DNA of 64,000 nucleotides from Schistosoma haematobium. Its lineage: Eukaryota > Platyhelminthes > Trematoda > Strigeidida > Schistosomatidae. Each line of letters begins with the position of its first letter. The stretch's first letter is position 1. Below the pieces are notes generated by a model that did no database searches, was not told the DNA's origin, and saw only the letters and a program-made list of their open reading frames with translations. Of the stretch, positions 20,401 to 28,955 are shown one piece after another. The position numbers and the translations under genes were made by a program. Location: positions 74,841,864-74,905,863 of the forward strand of contig NC_067196.1 of assembly GCF_000699445.3 (NCBI RefSeq), in the 5' to 3' direction.

Positions 20401-22229
20401 TTATATGAAAGGACTAGAACGTTTGAACACCCTATACAAAAAAATATCCACTGAAAGATTGGAGGAAGTGTTTTGGAACAGAATCTAAGAGTATTGCTAA
20501 CAATCTTAGATTAATGCCTGTAATCAGTTAACAAAATATACATCAAAAACCATTCACATTGTACCACAATCTAGAATTATTTTCCAGATCTGTAAACTTG
20601 TACACGACTTTTCCAATAAACATAGAACTCCAATCTATGATTTTAGATACCTGTTTCGGGAGTTAGTTTGTCACCAATGTTTTTTTTGATGTCACTGTTT
20701 TCATCTAAAAGGAATTTTATCGAGCCTGCTAGCTTCTGAACTTAGACGAAGTGATGTTCCCCTTGGCAAGTGGCGCATATATATTTGGTGCCCTCTTGTA
20801 CCAATATTTATGTGTTCAAATAAATGAATAAATACTAACTGTCACGTGCTAATCGGTATATAGTTTATTAAAACCTAATATGTGTACTTATCGACTTTAT
20901 GCTAAGCTTTGTGATGTGTATTAAGAAGTTTAGAAGTCAGTGGCTGGACCTACTACGTGATGTACCAATATCCATTATTTTTCCCTGGTATCAAAATATA
21001 TTTTAAGACACTTTATCCCTTCATTTTAATGCCCCTTCTAGTTTGACTTTCGAATCTGCCAAACGAAAATTCAAATAACTAAGCCTTTATGGATGTCTTA
21101 GCACTATCAGCATGTCTACTCTAGCGTTTAATACATTATCCTTTTTTCAACAGTGACAGATGAACACGGAAATCTGGATATTACGAATTTGACTGAAATA
21201 GGTCTTCATATACTCGTGTCAACATATGACCAAATTACGTACCAGTTTACATCGAAAGCTACTTTTATTCACTTTTGTCACTACGTAAGAAATAGGTGAC
21301 AAAACAAGATTACCCACAAATACCAAGATAAATAGGAAACATCAATGAGTGGTTTTATGGTTTATATATACCTCTCGTTCAACTAAATCCTCTATGGATA
21401 TTATCTCCTTCTGTTCTTCCATTTTCTTCTTATCTCGTTGTAAGATAAAACCTAGAACGATTAGTTGCAAACGCAAGCAAACCAGAAGGCAAGGCATGTC
21501 TGTAGTGACATGTCTTTCCATTCGGGCACTCCCAAAACCACCCATACTTGAAATTTTCCACTGCTTCAATGAAGTACTTACATACCTAAAGATCTGATGT
21601 AAAAACTCACAACTTACTATAGTACTCGGTGGCAACCCTTTGTTATCCGCATCGTGCTTTTTGCTAATAACTTCTTCTAATTTATTTATGTCCCAGTCAT
21701 CCATAGTACCGTCCGTTTTATCAGAATCTGAATAAATCCCACGCTTTTCAGCCTTCCGTTCAACAGTCAAGTCATGGGAGAATTTGCACTTGTCACCTTT
21801 GGCACACAAACCCTGTTTGAAGAAGACGCACAGAACTGACTTTGGATCAACTCCTGAGGAATACAGCTAGCACAATATATACCACTCACCTTTCGCACAC
21901 TTTTGTAATTCTAACACAGGTTTGAACAATTCATTAAGTTCGACCTTCTCTTTTTTCTTGTCTTCCTTCGATTGTTTTTCACGCTCCAACTAAATGAAAT
22001 TCGACTAGAAAATGGTTTCGCACCTCTTTAGCCGACCTGTTACCTTGGGTAACTTGTTTTTGTACTTGTTGGATGAACTTTTGTTGCTTAGCCCCTTTTT
22101 TATTTTTCATTCCAAAAGTTTTGTCCTTGAAGAAAAATAGTATTGGCGAAACTTATGGACTACTTCAACGATTTTCTGCTTCTGTTTGTCCACATTCTTT
22201 TTAGAAGGTTCATTTTTCTTTGGGGGCAT
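2142..22229 (-). CDS. ZC3H15: Zinc finger CCCH-type protein 15 (DRG family regulatory protein 1), 12 coding exons
   Basis: Coding exons, from the start: 22164-22229, 22024-22125, 21890-21989, 21618-21853, 21483-21585, 21372-21451, 19915-19983, 19798-19875, 13978-14091, 8622-8688, 7405-7485, 2142-2227. All junctions are GT/AG and all phases agree; the sum is 1182 nt, or 393 residues plus stop, against about 426 in the human protein. It begins [12 protein letters not shown] and has a lysine-rich N terminus, a first CCCH finger (C98, C106, C112, H116; [11 protein letters not shown]), a second (C170, C188, C194, H198; [17 protein letters not shown]), a basic [15 protein letters not shown] segment with ISGREIFEF (DFRP region), and an acidic tail. 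In other animals the family binds and stabilises the DRG1 GTPase on ribosomes. Introns 1-5 and 7 are 31-39 bp; introns 8, 9 and 11 exceed 5 kb and are full of retrotransposons. All exons look intact. Confidence 0.93.
2228..3218. other. Unannotated part of ZC3H15 intron 11
   Basis: AT-rich sequence without a recognisable repeat, open frame or RNA gene. Confidence 0.5.
3219..3230. repeat. Target-site duplication, left copy (ATCTTAACTGAT)
   Basis: The 12-bp sequence ATCTTAACTGAT is repeated exactly at 5114-5125 and flanks the RTE insertion between them, which fixes both ends. Confidence 0.9.
3231..5113 (+). mobile_element. 5'-truncated RTE LINE copy (family A)
   Basis: 1883 bp bounded by an exact 12-bp target duplication. 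It starts inside the ORF (WAEHF-like segment upstream of the RT) and ends with an (ACTG)n tail. Apart from a 16-bp segment missing from the other copy (near 16795), it is almost identical to the minus-strand copy at 15588-17430. Both lie in introns of the same gene, in opposite orientation. 5' truncation is the usual outcome of target-primed reverse transcription. Confidence 0.92.
3240..4881 (+). pseudogene. RTE reverse transcriptase, partial, several breaks
   Basis: Open pieces are 3515-3796 and 3787-4881. The first has the fingers motifs ([29 protein letters not shown]). A deletion near 3748 removes part of catalytic motif A (the FDLKAAFDS region of the 10471-11472 frame) and shifts the frame. 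The second has [23 protein letters not shown] and the RTE C terminus ending at [12 protein letters not shown]. An early stop at 3511 also breaks the frame. These lesions are shared with the copy at 15588-19402. Confidence 0.88.
5114..5125. repeat. Target-site duplication, right copy (ATCTTAACTGAT)
   Basis: Exact repeat of 3219-3230, directly after the ACTG tail of the RTE copy. Confidence 0.9.
5225..6590 (+). mobile_element. Internally deleted RTE LINE copy (family B)
   Basis: The 5' leader (about 5260-5450) resembles 23065-23270. Endonuclease text follows ([16 protein letters not shown]; 5493-5550), then a jump into RT near 5590. Catalytic motif C reads FADH instead of FADD at about 5778. 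The C-terminal part ([30 protein letters not shown]; 6155-6320) matches 24770-24970 and 51410-51610. The end is a short GTAAGTAA-like tail near 6580. The reading frame changes several times; this is a dead copy in ZC3H15 intron 11. Confidence 0.82.
6591..7147. other. Unannotated intronic sequence
   Basis: Nothing recognisable; AT-rich single-copy-looking DNA within ZC3H15 intron 11. Confidence 0.4.
7148..7284 (-). mobile_element. tRNA-derived SINE-like element
   Basis: On the minus strand TGGTTTAGTGGTAAGG (7257-7272) is a good RNA polymerase III A box. GGTTTGAATC (7221-7230) is a good B box about 30 nt downstream. The acceptor and anticodon arms do not close into a functional tRNA, so a tRNA-derived SINE head is more likely than a tRNA gene. 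The tail extends to about 7148. It lies 120 bp from ZC3H15 exon 11. Confidence 0.6.
7405..7485 (-). CDS. ZC3H15: ZC3H15 coding exon 11
   Basis: Acceptor CATATTTCAG, donor GTTAGT, phase 1 at both ends. It encodes [20 protein letters not shown] plus NGYNND, a poorly conserved linker. It is assigned from splice sites and phase agreement with exons 10 and 12 rather than from conservation. Confidence 0.78.
8360..8412. repeat. (TA)n microsatellite
   Basis: 53 bp of pure TA dinucleotides in ZC3H15 intron 10. Confidence 0.97.
8622..8688 (-). CDS. ZC3H15: ZC3H15 coding exon 10
   Basis: Acceptor TATCTTTTAG, donor GTAAGT; enters in phase 0 and leaves in phase 1. It encodes [20 protein letters not shown] plus ED. 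The phase pattern fits exons 9 and 11 exactly, and the DIDL motif matches the equivalent part of the vertebrate protein. Confidence 0.85.
8689..9713. other. Unannotated part of ZC3H15 intron 9
   Basis: About 1 kb without a recognisable coding or repeat signal. Confidence 0.45.
9714..9726. repeat. Target-site duplication, left copy
   Basis: CTAGATATAATTT here and CTAAATATAATTT at 13650-13662 (12 of 13 identical) flank the RTE copy. Confidence 0.8.
9922..13310 (-). pseudogene. RTE endonuclease-reverse transcriptase, broken by one frameshift and one stop
   Basis: The frame 13310-11499 encodes an apurinic-type endonuclease with its catalytic set present: GAFNVR (N133), SETRI (E162), AGDFNAQIG (D289, N291), [10 protein letters not shown] and SDH (385-387). 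A one-base shift near 11510 leads into the RT frame (11472-10471), with fingers motifs, [21 protein letters not shown] and [11 protein letters not shown]. One TGA at about 10468-10470 interrupts the thumb; the same frame continues to 9922 and ends [12 protein letters not shown]. The open frame begins at a TTG, not an ATG. The ATG-led 69-codon frame at 13307-13516 overlaps it out of phase, so another shift near the start is possible. Confidence 0.9.
13545..13649 (-). ncRNA. Possible HDV-like self-cleaving ribozyme at the 5' end of the RTE transcript
   Basis: The first bases (CCCGACC, 13649-13643) can pair with GGTCGGG (13620-13614), giving a 7-bp P1. GTTGTT (13642-13637) can pair with AACAAC downstream (about 13574-13569) as P2. 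ACC/GGT between them gives a short P3 with a 7-nt loop. TGGCTGGAA just before the P2 partner resembles the strand holding the catalytic cytosine. HDV-like ribozymes at the 5' ends of R2 and RTE LINEs are known. The P1.1 pairing is not convincing by eye. Confidence 0.4.
13650..13662. repeat. Target-site duplication, right copy
   Basis: CTAAATATAATTT, matching 9714-9726 with one difference. Confidence 0.8.
13978..14091 (-). CDS. ZC3H15: ZC3H15 coding exon 9
   Basis: Acceptor CAATTGTAG, donor GTTAGT, phase 0 at both ends. It encodes [20 protein letters not shown] and an acidic stretch. The ISGRE(I/V)FEF motif is the most conserved C-terminal landmark of this family. Confidence 0.93.
14348..14380. 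other. Perfect 10-bp inverted repeat with CCAAT-type cores
   Basis: GCGCTGATTG (14348-14357) and CAATCAGCGC (14371-14380) are exact reverse complements around a 13-nt spacer. ATTGG and CAAT lie in the arms. It is GC-rich in AT-rich surroundings. It may belong to a degenerate LTR or promoter fragment of about 14330-14600 that I cannot name. Confidence 0.5.
14602..15574. other. Unannotated part of ZC3H15 intron 8
   Basis: No recognisable gene or repeat family. Confidence 0.45.
15575..15587. repeat. Target-site duplication, left copy (ATATGACTTCAAA)
   Basis: 13-bp exact match to 19403-19415. Confidence 0.92.
15818..18730 (-). pseudogene. RTE endonuclease-reverse transcriptase with many frame breaks
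   Basis: Open pieces in order: 18638-18324 ([10 protein letters not shown], endonuclease), 18091-17789 ([21 protein letters not shown]), 17804-17169 (linker and RT start, [12 protein letters not shown]), 17168-16887 ([32 protein letters not shown]), 16741-15818 ([11 protein letters not shown] to [12 protein letters not shown]). Catalytic motif A is partly deleted near 16930. A further 16-bp deletion near 16795, absent from the 3231-5113 copy, removes the sequence before VRQGCP. Confidence 0.88.
19300..19402 (-). ncRNA. Decayed counterpart of the possible HDV-like 5' structure
   Basis: Homologous to 13545-13649. P1 would be CCGGACC with GATCGGG, which has two mismatches. In P2 the first three bases are ATA opposite TAT, where the other copy has GTT opposite AAC, so the pairing is kept by two-sided change. 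The copy looks inactive. Confidence 0.3.
19403..19415. repeat. Target-site duplication, right copy (ATATGACTTCAAA)
   Basis: Exact repeat of 15575-15587. Confidence 0.92.
19493..19650 (+). mobile_element. RTE LINE 3' fragment (family C)
   Basis: Aligns with 1061-1215: the degenerate GAGATGGTCTAACTCG to GATCCTACTATCG segment matches the last codons and 3' UTR of the family at the window start. It lies 150 bp upstream of ZC3H15 exon 8. Confidence 0.65.
19798..19983 (-). CDS. ZC3H15: ZC3H15 coding exons 7 and 8
   Basis: Exon 7 (19915-19983) encodes [20 protein letters not shown] plus KRK. A 39-bp intron (19876-19914) separates it from exon 8 (19798-19875), which encodes [20 protein letters not shown] plus QGRSAG. 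Acceptors are TTTTAG and TAAAAG; donors are GTAACG and GTAAGT. The segment corresponds to the DRG-binding region of the family. Confidence 0.93.
20765..20836 (+). repeat. 3' tail of the same retroposon family as 1341-1436
   Basis: TATTTGGTGCCCTCTTGTAC, then an AAATAAATG-type tail; it matches 1341-1436 and the reverse strand of 56340-56400. It lies in ZC3H15 intron 6. Confidence 0.65.
21372..22229 (-). CDS. ZC3H15: ZC3H15 coding exons 1-6 with five micro-introns
   Basis: Introns are 22126-22163 (38 bp), 21990-22023 (34), 21854-21889 (36), 21586-21617 (32) and 21452-21482 (31). Each starts GT and ends AG; phases after exons 1-6 are 0, 0, 1, 0, 1, 0. The start codon at 22227-22229 is chosen because it gives the conserved MPPKK N terminus. 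This block encodes residues 1-229, with both zinc fingers. The long frame open at 21342-21809 reads through two introns and is not the real product beyond residue 168. Confidence 0.95.
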
Positions 22230-22440
22230 CTCGTATCAACTAACTGCAAACTCGCCGCGCCAGTTGAGCTCGGTAAATAGTTCAAATGTTTCAAATGGTT
22301 ATGGACGGAAGAGAAGTAGCTTTCCGTATCTAGTAACAGACTTTAGACTCTTTAAAAATTAATTTTAGTTAAAATATCATTTCCAAATTGATCCTTGATG
22401 TTTCTTATCCTACAGGAAAACACTAGTTGGTATATTTATA
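22230..22440 (-). promoter_or_regulatory. ZC3H15 upstream region (5' UTR and presumed promoter)
   Basis: About 210 bp separate the ZC3H15 start codon from the next repeat. The first 40 bp include a GC-rich stretch (GCTCAACTGGCGCGGCGAG on the gene strand), unlike the AT-rich surroundings. No TATA box is obvious. Flatworm genes are often trans-spliced; no outron acceptor could be chosen with confidence. Confidence 0.35.
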
Positions 22441-22925
22441 GCAAGACTGTTATCTAAGGGATGAGGTTGCCTACCTCACAACAAACCCCCGCTCTGTGCG
22501 AGTTTTGTACAGGTAGTGACTCTGGAGAAGTTAAATGCGTATGGAACTACTCACCATACACCAACTCCCTTGATTATGACAGGGCGTTTGACTGTGTGGA
22601 TAGGAGAACATTATGGACACTTTTTCGGTACTATGGAGTGAGTACTTGGGAATATTATCAACCTTCATACGGAATTCATATGACGGACTACACTGCAATG
22701 TGGTGCACAAAGGACGGCTGACAAGCACATTCCAATTGACGACCGCTATCAGTCAAGGCTACTCACTCTCGCCTCTTATTCTCTCGCTCTAGTGGTTGGC
22801 TGAATTATGTAGGCGTCCACATCTCAGACGAAACACGGACTACAATAAACAGCCTCCATACAACTTGACAAGCATATTCCAAATGAAAACCGGAGACAGA
22901 TAATGCTTCTTACTCGCCCTCTTTC
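22440..22925 (+). mobile_element. RTE LINE fragment (family B), RT core
   Basis: The frame at 22461-22721 contains DYDRAFDCVDRRTLW and FRYYGV, the catalytic motif A region of an RTE RT. The text then breaks up into stops (GQLTS-like remnants at 22715-22900). It ends near the start of the longer family B copy at 22937. Confidence 0.75.
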
Positions 22926-22936
22926 TACTGGTATAT

Positions 22937-25151
22937 ATTCCTTTATGGATTGACAAAATTTATAGAAACTTGATTCAGTACGCTTGTGTATCAAGTTGCC
23001 TTTCGCACATCACTATTTATTGGCATTTATTCATCTGAAATCCACCTAAATGCACTCTGGGGTTAACGCCGGTACCAAACTCAAATAAAGGAGTGTTGGG
23101 TATGGGGTCGGCAACACCATCTCGTAAAAAAAACACTAACCAGAATAAACAATTTATACCATTCAAACTCTGTCCTCTAAGTTGAGGGGTCTTTATTCAG
23201 GATTATGATGCCTCATAATGAAACCCAAGATTCTCCGGAAGTACCGAGGCTGATGCCTTTCATAACAACCAGAGCAACAATTAATGTAGGCACATGGAGA
23301 GTCCAGAAAATGTGGGAGACCGAAAAGACCAGTCGAATAGCTACGGAAATGATGAGATAGAACTCGACGATGCTCGGAATCATGAAACCCATTGGGCACA
23401 AGCTGGACAGAAAAGATTAGATTCAGAAGAGGTGATGTTGTGCTCTGGTCATGGAGAAGGAAATGCTCCACATACTCAGGGAGTTGAACTGATGCTGTTC
23501 AAAGAAGCACATAATGCACTTATAGGATGGGAATTTCATGGATCCAGAATCATAAGAGCATCCTTCAAATCAAACAAGCAGGGAGTTAAAATAACTGCTG
23601 TTCAGTGCTATTCACCCATCAAAGATAGCGATGAGGACGACAAAGATCAGTTCTATGACATGCTTCAGTTGATCGTAGTGAAGTATCCAGCAAGGGACCT
23701 GACCTGTCAACAACTATATGACACAATGATGGAACTGGCAGGGAAATTTAGTAAACCAGAGAGACCGGTCAAGGACAAATAAGGCAGGACAATCACCGAC
23801 ATTCAGGGACAGAGGAACAAGTGGGTACTTTGAACATTTTGAGCGAATCATGAATAGATCAGCTCCACTCAAACCACCATACATCGAGGCAGTAAACACA
23901 GATCTTCCTTATTAAGCCATCAAGTGAATGGAACTGGTCACTATACACCAACTCCCTTGACTATGATAGGGCGTTTGACTGTGTGGATAGGAGAACATTA
24001 TGTACATGTAGTAAGCCCATTCCATTACTGTATTATTTATACGCTCACTGTAATTTAGACACTTAATCCACCATGTAAATTTCTGTGTGAGTATGATTGA
24101 GCACATGTCTGCACATCAATTTTCATTTCTATTCTCCCATTGGTTGTAATACACAGATAATCAATAATTTATCCATACTTGATTAATACTCATAAATATA
24201 TATATGGATTTCTAACACTCACACACACATACACTTTTTTCACTGTGTGCTTGCTTCGTGTACGCTTGCGGATTTTACCAATCTTTAACAGTAAACTATC
24301 TCTATAACTGGTGTTCAGACTTTTGAATAATCTCGAGTAAATCGATAATTCTACTAGGAGATTCAGCCTGCATTAAATACTCAGTTAACGGGATACTATT
24401 TATTGGAGTCAGATATAGAGGACACTAGCCTCTACAAAGTTGATGAGCTACATTTAGAACACGCACTATTTCTCTACAGTAGTCGACTGGATTATGAAGA
24501 CCTCCACATCTGACGGGAAGCACGGAATACAATAGACAGCTTCCATGCAACTAGACAATTCGAACTTCGTAGATGGCCTAGCAATCCTATCCCACCTAGT
24601 CAGCAGCATCATCATCGATGTACAAGGAGGATCTGATGCACAAGTAGAGACAAGGATTCGAAAAGTAAGCGCAGCATCCCTACAGTTGAACAACATACGC
24701 AACTCCAAACAACCATCTCTCAACCAACATCAGTCACAATCTTCAATGCGAACGTCAAGACAGATAGTCTGTACGGAGCTGAAACTTTGACAACTAGCAC
24801 AACCATAATCAAAAAGGTACAAGTATTTATAAACAAATGTCTACTCAAGATACTCAATACATGTTGGTCGGATGCCATCGACAATAAACTACTGTGGGAG
24901 AGAACAAACCAGTTTCCAGTTGAAGAGGAAATTGGCAAAAGACGTTGTGGGTGGATAGGATATGCACTGTGCAAATAACCAAACTGCACATTGAAGCAAG
25001 CGCAAATTTGGAATCCTGAAGTTGAAATGAAAAGAGGAAGACTGAGGAGCACATTTCATTGGGAATTGGAAGCATACATCAAAAGAATGAATAGCACTTA
25101 GAAACATCGTGAAAGCAGAGAGGAGGACAGAGTTCGATCGAGAATCCTGGT
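22937..25151 (+). mobile_element. Defective RTE LINE (family B), first copy of a long direct repeat
   Basis: 5' leader at 23060-23290, endonuclease text at 23294-23782 (ETHWAQAGQKRL, SGHGEGNAPHTQGVELM), a small RT segment (DYDRAFDCVDRRTL, about 23958-24000), a 470-bp foreign segment (about 24005-24475), then the RT C terminus ([43 protein letters not shown]). It is nearly identical, including the foreign segment, to 49565-51790. A 12-bp stretch present at about 51398-51409 is missing here near 24772. Confidence 0.85.
23294..23782 (+). pseudogene. RTE endonuclease, N-terminal part, frameshifted
   Basis: A 162-codon frame. After a short out-of-frame start the family text is recognised from ETHWAQAGQKRL through SGHGEGNAPHTQG, FKEAHNALIGWEFHGSRIIR and the KITAVQCYSPIKDSDEDDKD segment. 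The GDLNAKV-type catalytic motif expected next is absent because the sequence jumps after ARDLT. The same frame occurs at 49921-50409 with identical translation. Confidence 0.75.
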
Positions 25152-25359
25152 GGGAAGCTTATGTTTCCCTGCAAGAGTTAACATGTGTACATATGTAGGG
25201 AAAACTATTTCCATAATTAACATTTACTAGCTTATCAGGTGGTTACAATTTATGAACTGTGAGTAGGGTATCGATACAATGCTTTAAATGACTATAGTAT
25301 AAATTGTGACTTTATAAACAATGTATGAACGTTTAGAAGTGTGTAATGAAGGACAGATG

Positions 25360-25760
25360 TTTACTGAAGCAGGCGGAGAAGTGTAGGAATAAAATGGTCA
25401 TAAGGCAACGGTTAGTGAAGTGGAGTTGATTGTAAGTCAGCAGTGTGCAAGTAAATGCAGTAAACTGGTGGGAAACGGATGAGAATGAACTTACGCTGAC
25501 TCAGTGTTGATGGTATTTTGTGCAATCCCGACTGGTTGGTGGGTTACAGGCTCCATAGTAGCTAGATTACTGTTAGTATACAAGAGATTGTAAAGTTTAC
25601 TCGACAACTCTCTTAGATAATAATGAGCTTCTCTTGAGGGCGATTAAAGTTGGGCAGCATCGACAATCCCGATGAGTTATCTGTTTACCTCAAGGGAAAA
25701 TTAAGGAGGAACATATAGCTCAGGCGACATCAAATACAACTGCAAAGACGAAGAGAAAAT
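25360..25760 (-). repeat. Probable 3' UTR fragment of a CR1/Jockey-like LINE
   Basis: Shares interrupted similarity (GATTGTAAA-ACTTT; GAGTTATCTGT-TACCT) with 61560-61720, which lies directly downstream of an RT remnant on the minus strand. The assignment depends on that neighbour. Confidence 0.3.
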
Positions 25761-26699
25761 GAAACTAAGCTCGGAGTCTGATATGATTTAGGCATGTAGA
25801 GGGCCTATTATATCTGAGTAGGGTGCAGATGTGTTCGCACACGCTATGCCAGTGCAAGCGAAGGCTTCATCAAGAAGTGCTAAAAACGTATGTATTCTAT
25901 TTGCCATGCATATTTCTGTGGAAAGAATGATCCATAATAATCCATCCTTGATGACGAAGAAGGTTTTGGATCTCTAGAATTATGGTCTACTATGATATTA
26001 GTACTGCTCTAATAATAGACCTAATCCTAAAATTGTAGACTTGTCATGACATAACTGCCTAATCCATAAGGTCTTAATTGGAAGTCACATTATCATCTAC
26101 ACCAATTCATAGTACCGTAACCACCACCAATACATTATGTAGAACAAGCTTAGGCTAGAGATAGGACAATATATTTAATATGAATAAAAGATATAAGATA
26201 ACATTCAACAGGGACCACGCCTTCAAGCCCGAGCCATGCCATCCGTTCAATTAGAATCAACTCTCTACTCACTTTTCCCGCCTCCTCCATCGTTGGGTTT
26301 TTCCCAATGTTAAATGTTGAATATCCATTTCGCCAATTGTCTCGTGTTCAGCTTTGATGATTGAGTGGTTAGGACACAATGCCACTACAGATCTGTGACT
26401 TTCAACTTCGACCGTAGAAACGTTATCTCGAAGTTCGTATATATGCGAGTCTTGGGTAATAATTATATCACAAGTTGTGTAAGTAAGATTTTCGAGGAGC
26501 TTGAAGCCTTCTTTTTCAGAGGGCTTCAAGTCTCAGAATATGAGATCGAGAGCGACACTCATTAAGTAAGTCAGTCATATGCATTTAGCGCGAGAATACC
26601 CGTTGTACTCTACGACTTATCTCATGCATATCTTGTAAAGAATGAATGTAGATTCAATTTGAAAGAATTTACGATGCATGAAGTTAGGCAATTTCCGCA
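25761..26699. other. Unannotated sequence
   Basis: No recognisable repeat or gene. An 86-codon minus-strand frame at 26269-26529 has no motif I know and no supporting splice sites. Confidence 0.4.
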
Positions 26700-27143
26700 T
26701 TTCAAGTGCTTTAGTCTAGATGTTTAGAAAAGTTCAGACTGTGCAAACATTTCTATGTCAATCATTGGTATAAACCAGTTGCAACACCATAAGCTAATTA
26801 TCAACCCTAGCAAATGGAGGTTAGTGGACGGAACAAGTAAATTATCTGTTTATAGAAGCCCATTTTCTGATTTTAGATTATGCCCAATCATAGTTAAACA
26901 TATGGTCGAACCATTTTTCAAAATATCCTAAGAAGGACAACAACGATTTACTTCCAAATGGTGACTGCATATTAATACGAAAACCACTCTCGATCGTCAT
27001 CTTTCGTCACATATCCACGACCTGACAGCTATTTTAAAATGCTTGAATGCTTTCTCGAAGTCCGACCAGATTAAAGCACATAATCAAATTCTCATGGCTG
27101 CGGATGACATCTCAAAATCAGTTTTCATCACTCCCCTCAGTGA

Positions 27144-27461
27144 GTGCCTTTTGGTTTAAGAAATTCTGCACAAACGTTCCAGAGTTTCATCGGTGATGTC
27201 CTTCGAAGTCTCAACTTCGTATACACATATGTATATGATTTCTTTATTGCAAGTCCGGACAGGGAATCTTATCTCCAGAGTCTGGATCGTGTTTTCGAAC
27301 GACTGCGAGAACAATACATTCATGTAAGTATTCAGAAATTTCCATTCGGAACCGAATCCCTGAACTTCCTCGGACATAATATTGATGCTCAACGCATGCA
27401 CTCTCTGCAAAGCAAAGTGGCTGCCATTCTGGATTACCTAAAATCGACCACAGCCAAGTAA
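27144..27461 (+). pseudogene. Ty3/Gypsy reverse transcriptase fragment
   Basis: A 105-codon frame with MPFGLRNSAQTFQSFIGDV, ASPDRESYLQ and LNFLGHNIDAQ, homologous to the RT at 35398-36255 (minus). The catalytic YVDD of that frame is YVYD here, which removes one catalytic aspartate. The frame ends at a stop at 27459. Confidence 0.85.
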
Positions 27462-27850
27462 ATCCTTATGTATAATGAGCTGGCGAATATTCTCTGGCGG
27501 ATCAAACCAAGCTGTGCGTGTCATGAGACCCTAATGGACCACCTACGCTCAACATCTAGAACCATAAATTTGTACAACAATGAGAGGAATACGTTCAGCA
27601 CAGGTTAGGATGTTATTCCAAAACAATCATTGACATTTGCTCCTTACTCACCTTTACACAAGCACTCCCCTAGAGAGTCTCGACAACTGGATTACATTTC
27701 GCAGTTTACTACAGATATATAACACAGTCATGGTGCAAACAATATTGTCATAGACCCCTTGTATCGTGTAACTTCCTTGAACAGATTTCAGAGGACTAAC
27801 TCACTTAAATCCACCAGCTTCAAAGAAAAGAAACCTATTTTCAACGAGAG

Positions 27851-28420
27851 ATGTCCTCGACAACCATGAAACTCTGTATAAAACAGATGGAAACAGGTAA
27901 GGTGACTTCACTATGTGAAAAATCTACGTATAAGGATCGACAAATCGTGCCGAAACAGTTTCAATGCAACGTCCTCCACTCCTTGCACAAATGCACTCGT
28001 TCAGGTTTTCGAGAAACTATAAAGCTCATCGCAAAACCAGTTCGTTGACCTGGTACGAATAAAGACGTGAGGGAGTGGGCACACTCTTGTGTAAGCTGTC
28101 AGAAATCTAAGGTGATCGGACACAACAAATGTTCTATAAGCTCTTCCAAAACTCCCAACGTTTGTTTTGACCATGTTCATCATGATCGGATATGACCCTT
28201 ATCAGATTCAAATGGACACTCTTCCCTCTTGACGTGTGTAGACCATTATACATGATGCCTAGAGGTAGTATTTATAGAGGACATTACTGCTAAAATGGTG
28301 ACATGCGCCTTCGTCAAACGTTGAATAACAAAATACAGCTGCTATTCAACTGTCACTCTAGTCTGTGAACTCCAGTTCAAATCTGGACTTTTTCGTTTCC
28401 TTACTACGTTACTAGGAATC
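27851..28420 (+). pseudogene. Ty3/Gypsy integrase fragment
   Basis: The HHCC-type region is recognisable: LHSLHKCTRSGFRETIKLI, then WAHSCVSCQKSKV. A stop at 28046 and others near 28195 and 28250 interrupt it. Core-domain text (CFDHVHHD, HSSLLTCVDHYT) follows. 27760-28260 is nearly identical to 62815-63295, with the same stops. Confidence 0.75.
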
Positions 28421-28429
28421 ATGAGATCT

Positions 28430-28684
28430 TGGTAACCCTCGTGCTATTGATAGAAGAAACCAGACAAGTAGTGAATAGGTCTTTATTTCGATCTAAGCGC
28501 AGTCACAGTGGAGCGTGAGACTGTTTGTTCAGACAAACAAAGCCTCTAAACATTCAATATAAGATAACAGGAAATATAACGCCTATGCAAAATAAGGAAG
28601 TGAATGAATACTTGACCTGTACTGTCTTGGCATATGCTTGGTTGTTTGAGGTCAACTCTTAACCAACCAATCTATGCCGTTACA
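28430..28684 (-). repeat. Possible solo LTR inserted in the decayed integrase
   Basis: On the minus strand it starts TGTAACGG and ends GGTTACCA (TG...CA with short inverted termini) and contains an AATAAA near 28482. The related locus at 63440-63500 lacks this segment, so it is an insertion of about 250 bp. No clean target duplication was found, which lowers confidence. Confidence 0.4.
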
Positions 28685-28689
28685 AGTTT

Positions 28690-28955
28690 CCAAACGACCG
28701 TCTATCACTTACGAGCTAACGAGTTGGGAGAGTGATTTCACGGACCAGTGACAGCTTCATTTCCAGCTGCAAACGTTACACAGTGGACTAACACACTTCC
28801 ACTAGTGTCACTCGATATTCGCGATGTAGTGAAAGCTGATAATGGATACAATAAGGCGCAACTCATTAACGGAAATATACTTCAACGCTCTGTAGAGCTC
28901 TTGAATACTTCGTCTTTTTCGGTGTATGTGGATGCAATCTCCTTTGCGAGCTAAT
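28690..28955 (+). pseudogene. Ty3/Gypsy integrase core, C-terminal remnant
   Basis: Frame 28748-28954: the LPLVSLDIRDVVKAD segment corresponds to LPLVLLGIRTSLKAD in the nested element (31034-31756). The second half reads out of frame. Confidence 0.6.

Noticed and set aside
21342..21809. Single 155-codon CCCH protein as an intronless gene
   Set aside because: It reads through two micro-introns; the spliced version restores the second CCCH finger and the family length.
26269..26529. 86-codon minus-strand frame as a host exon
   Set aside because: No family match; flanking splice sites are not convincing.
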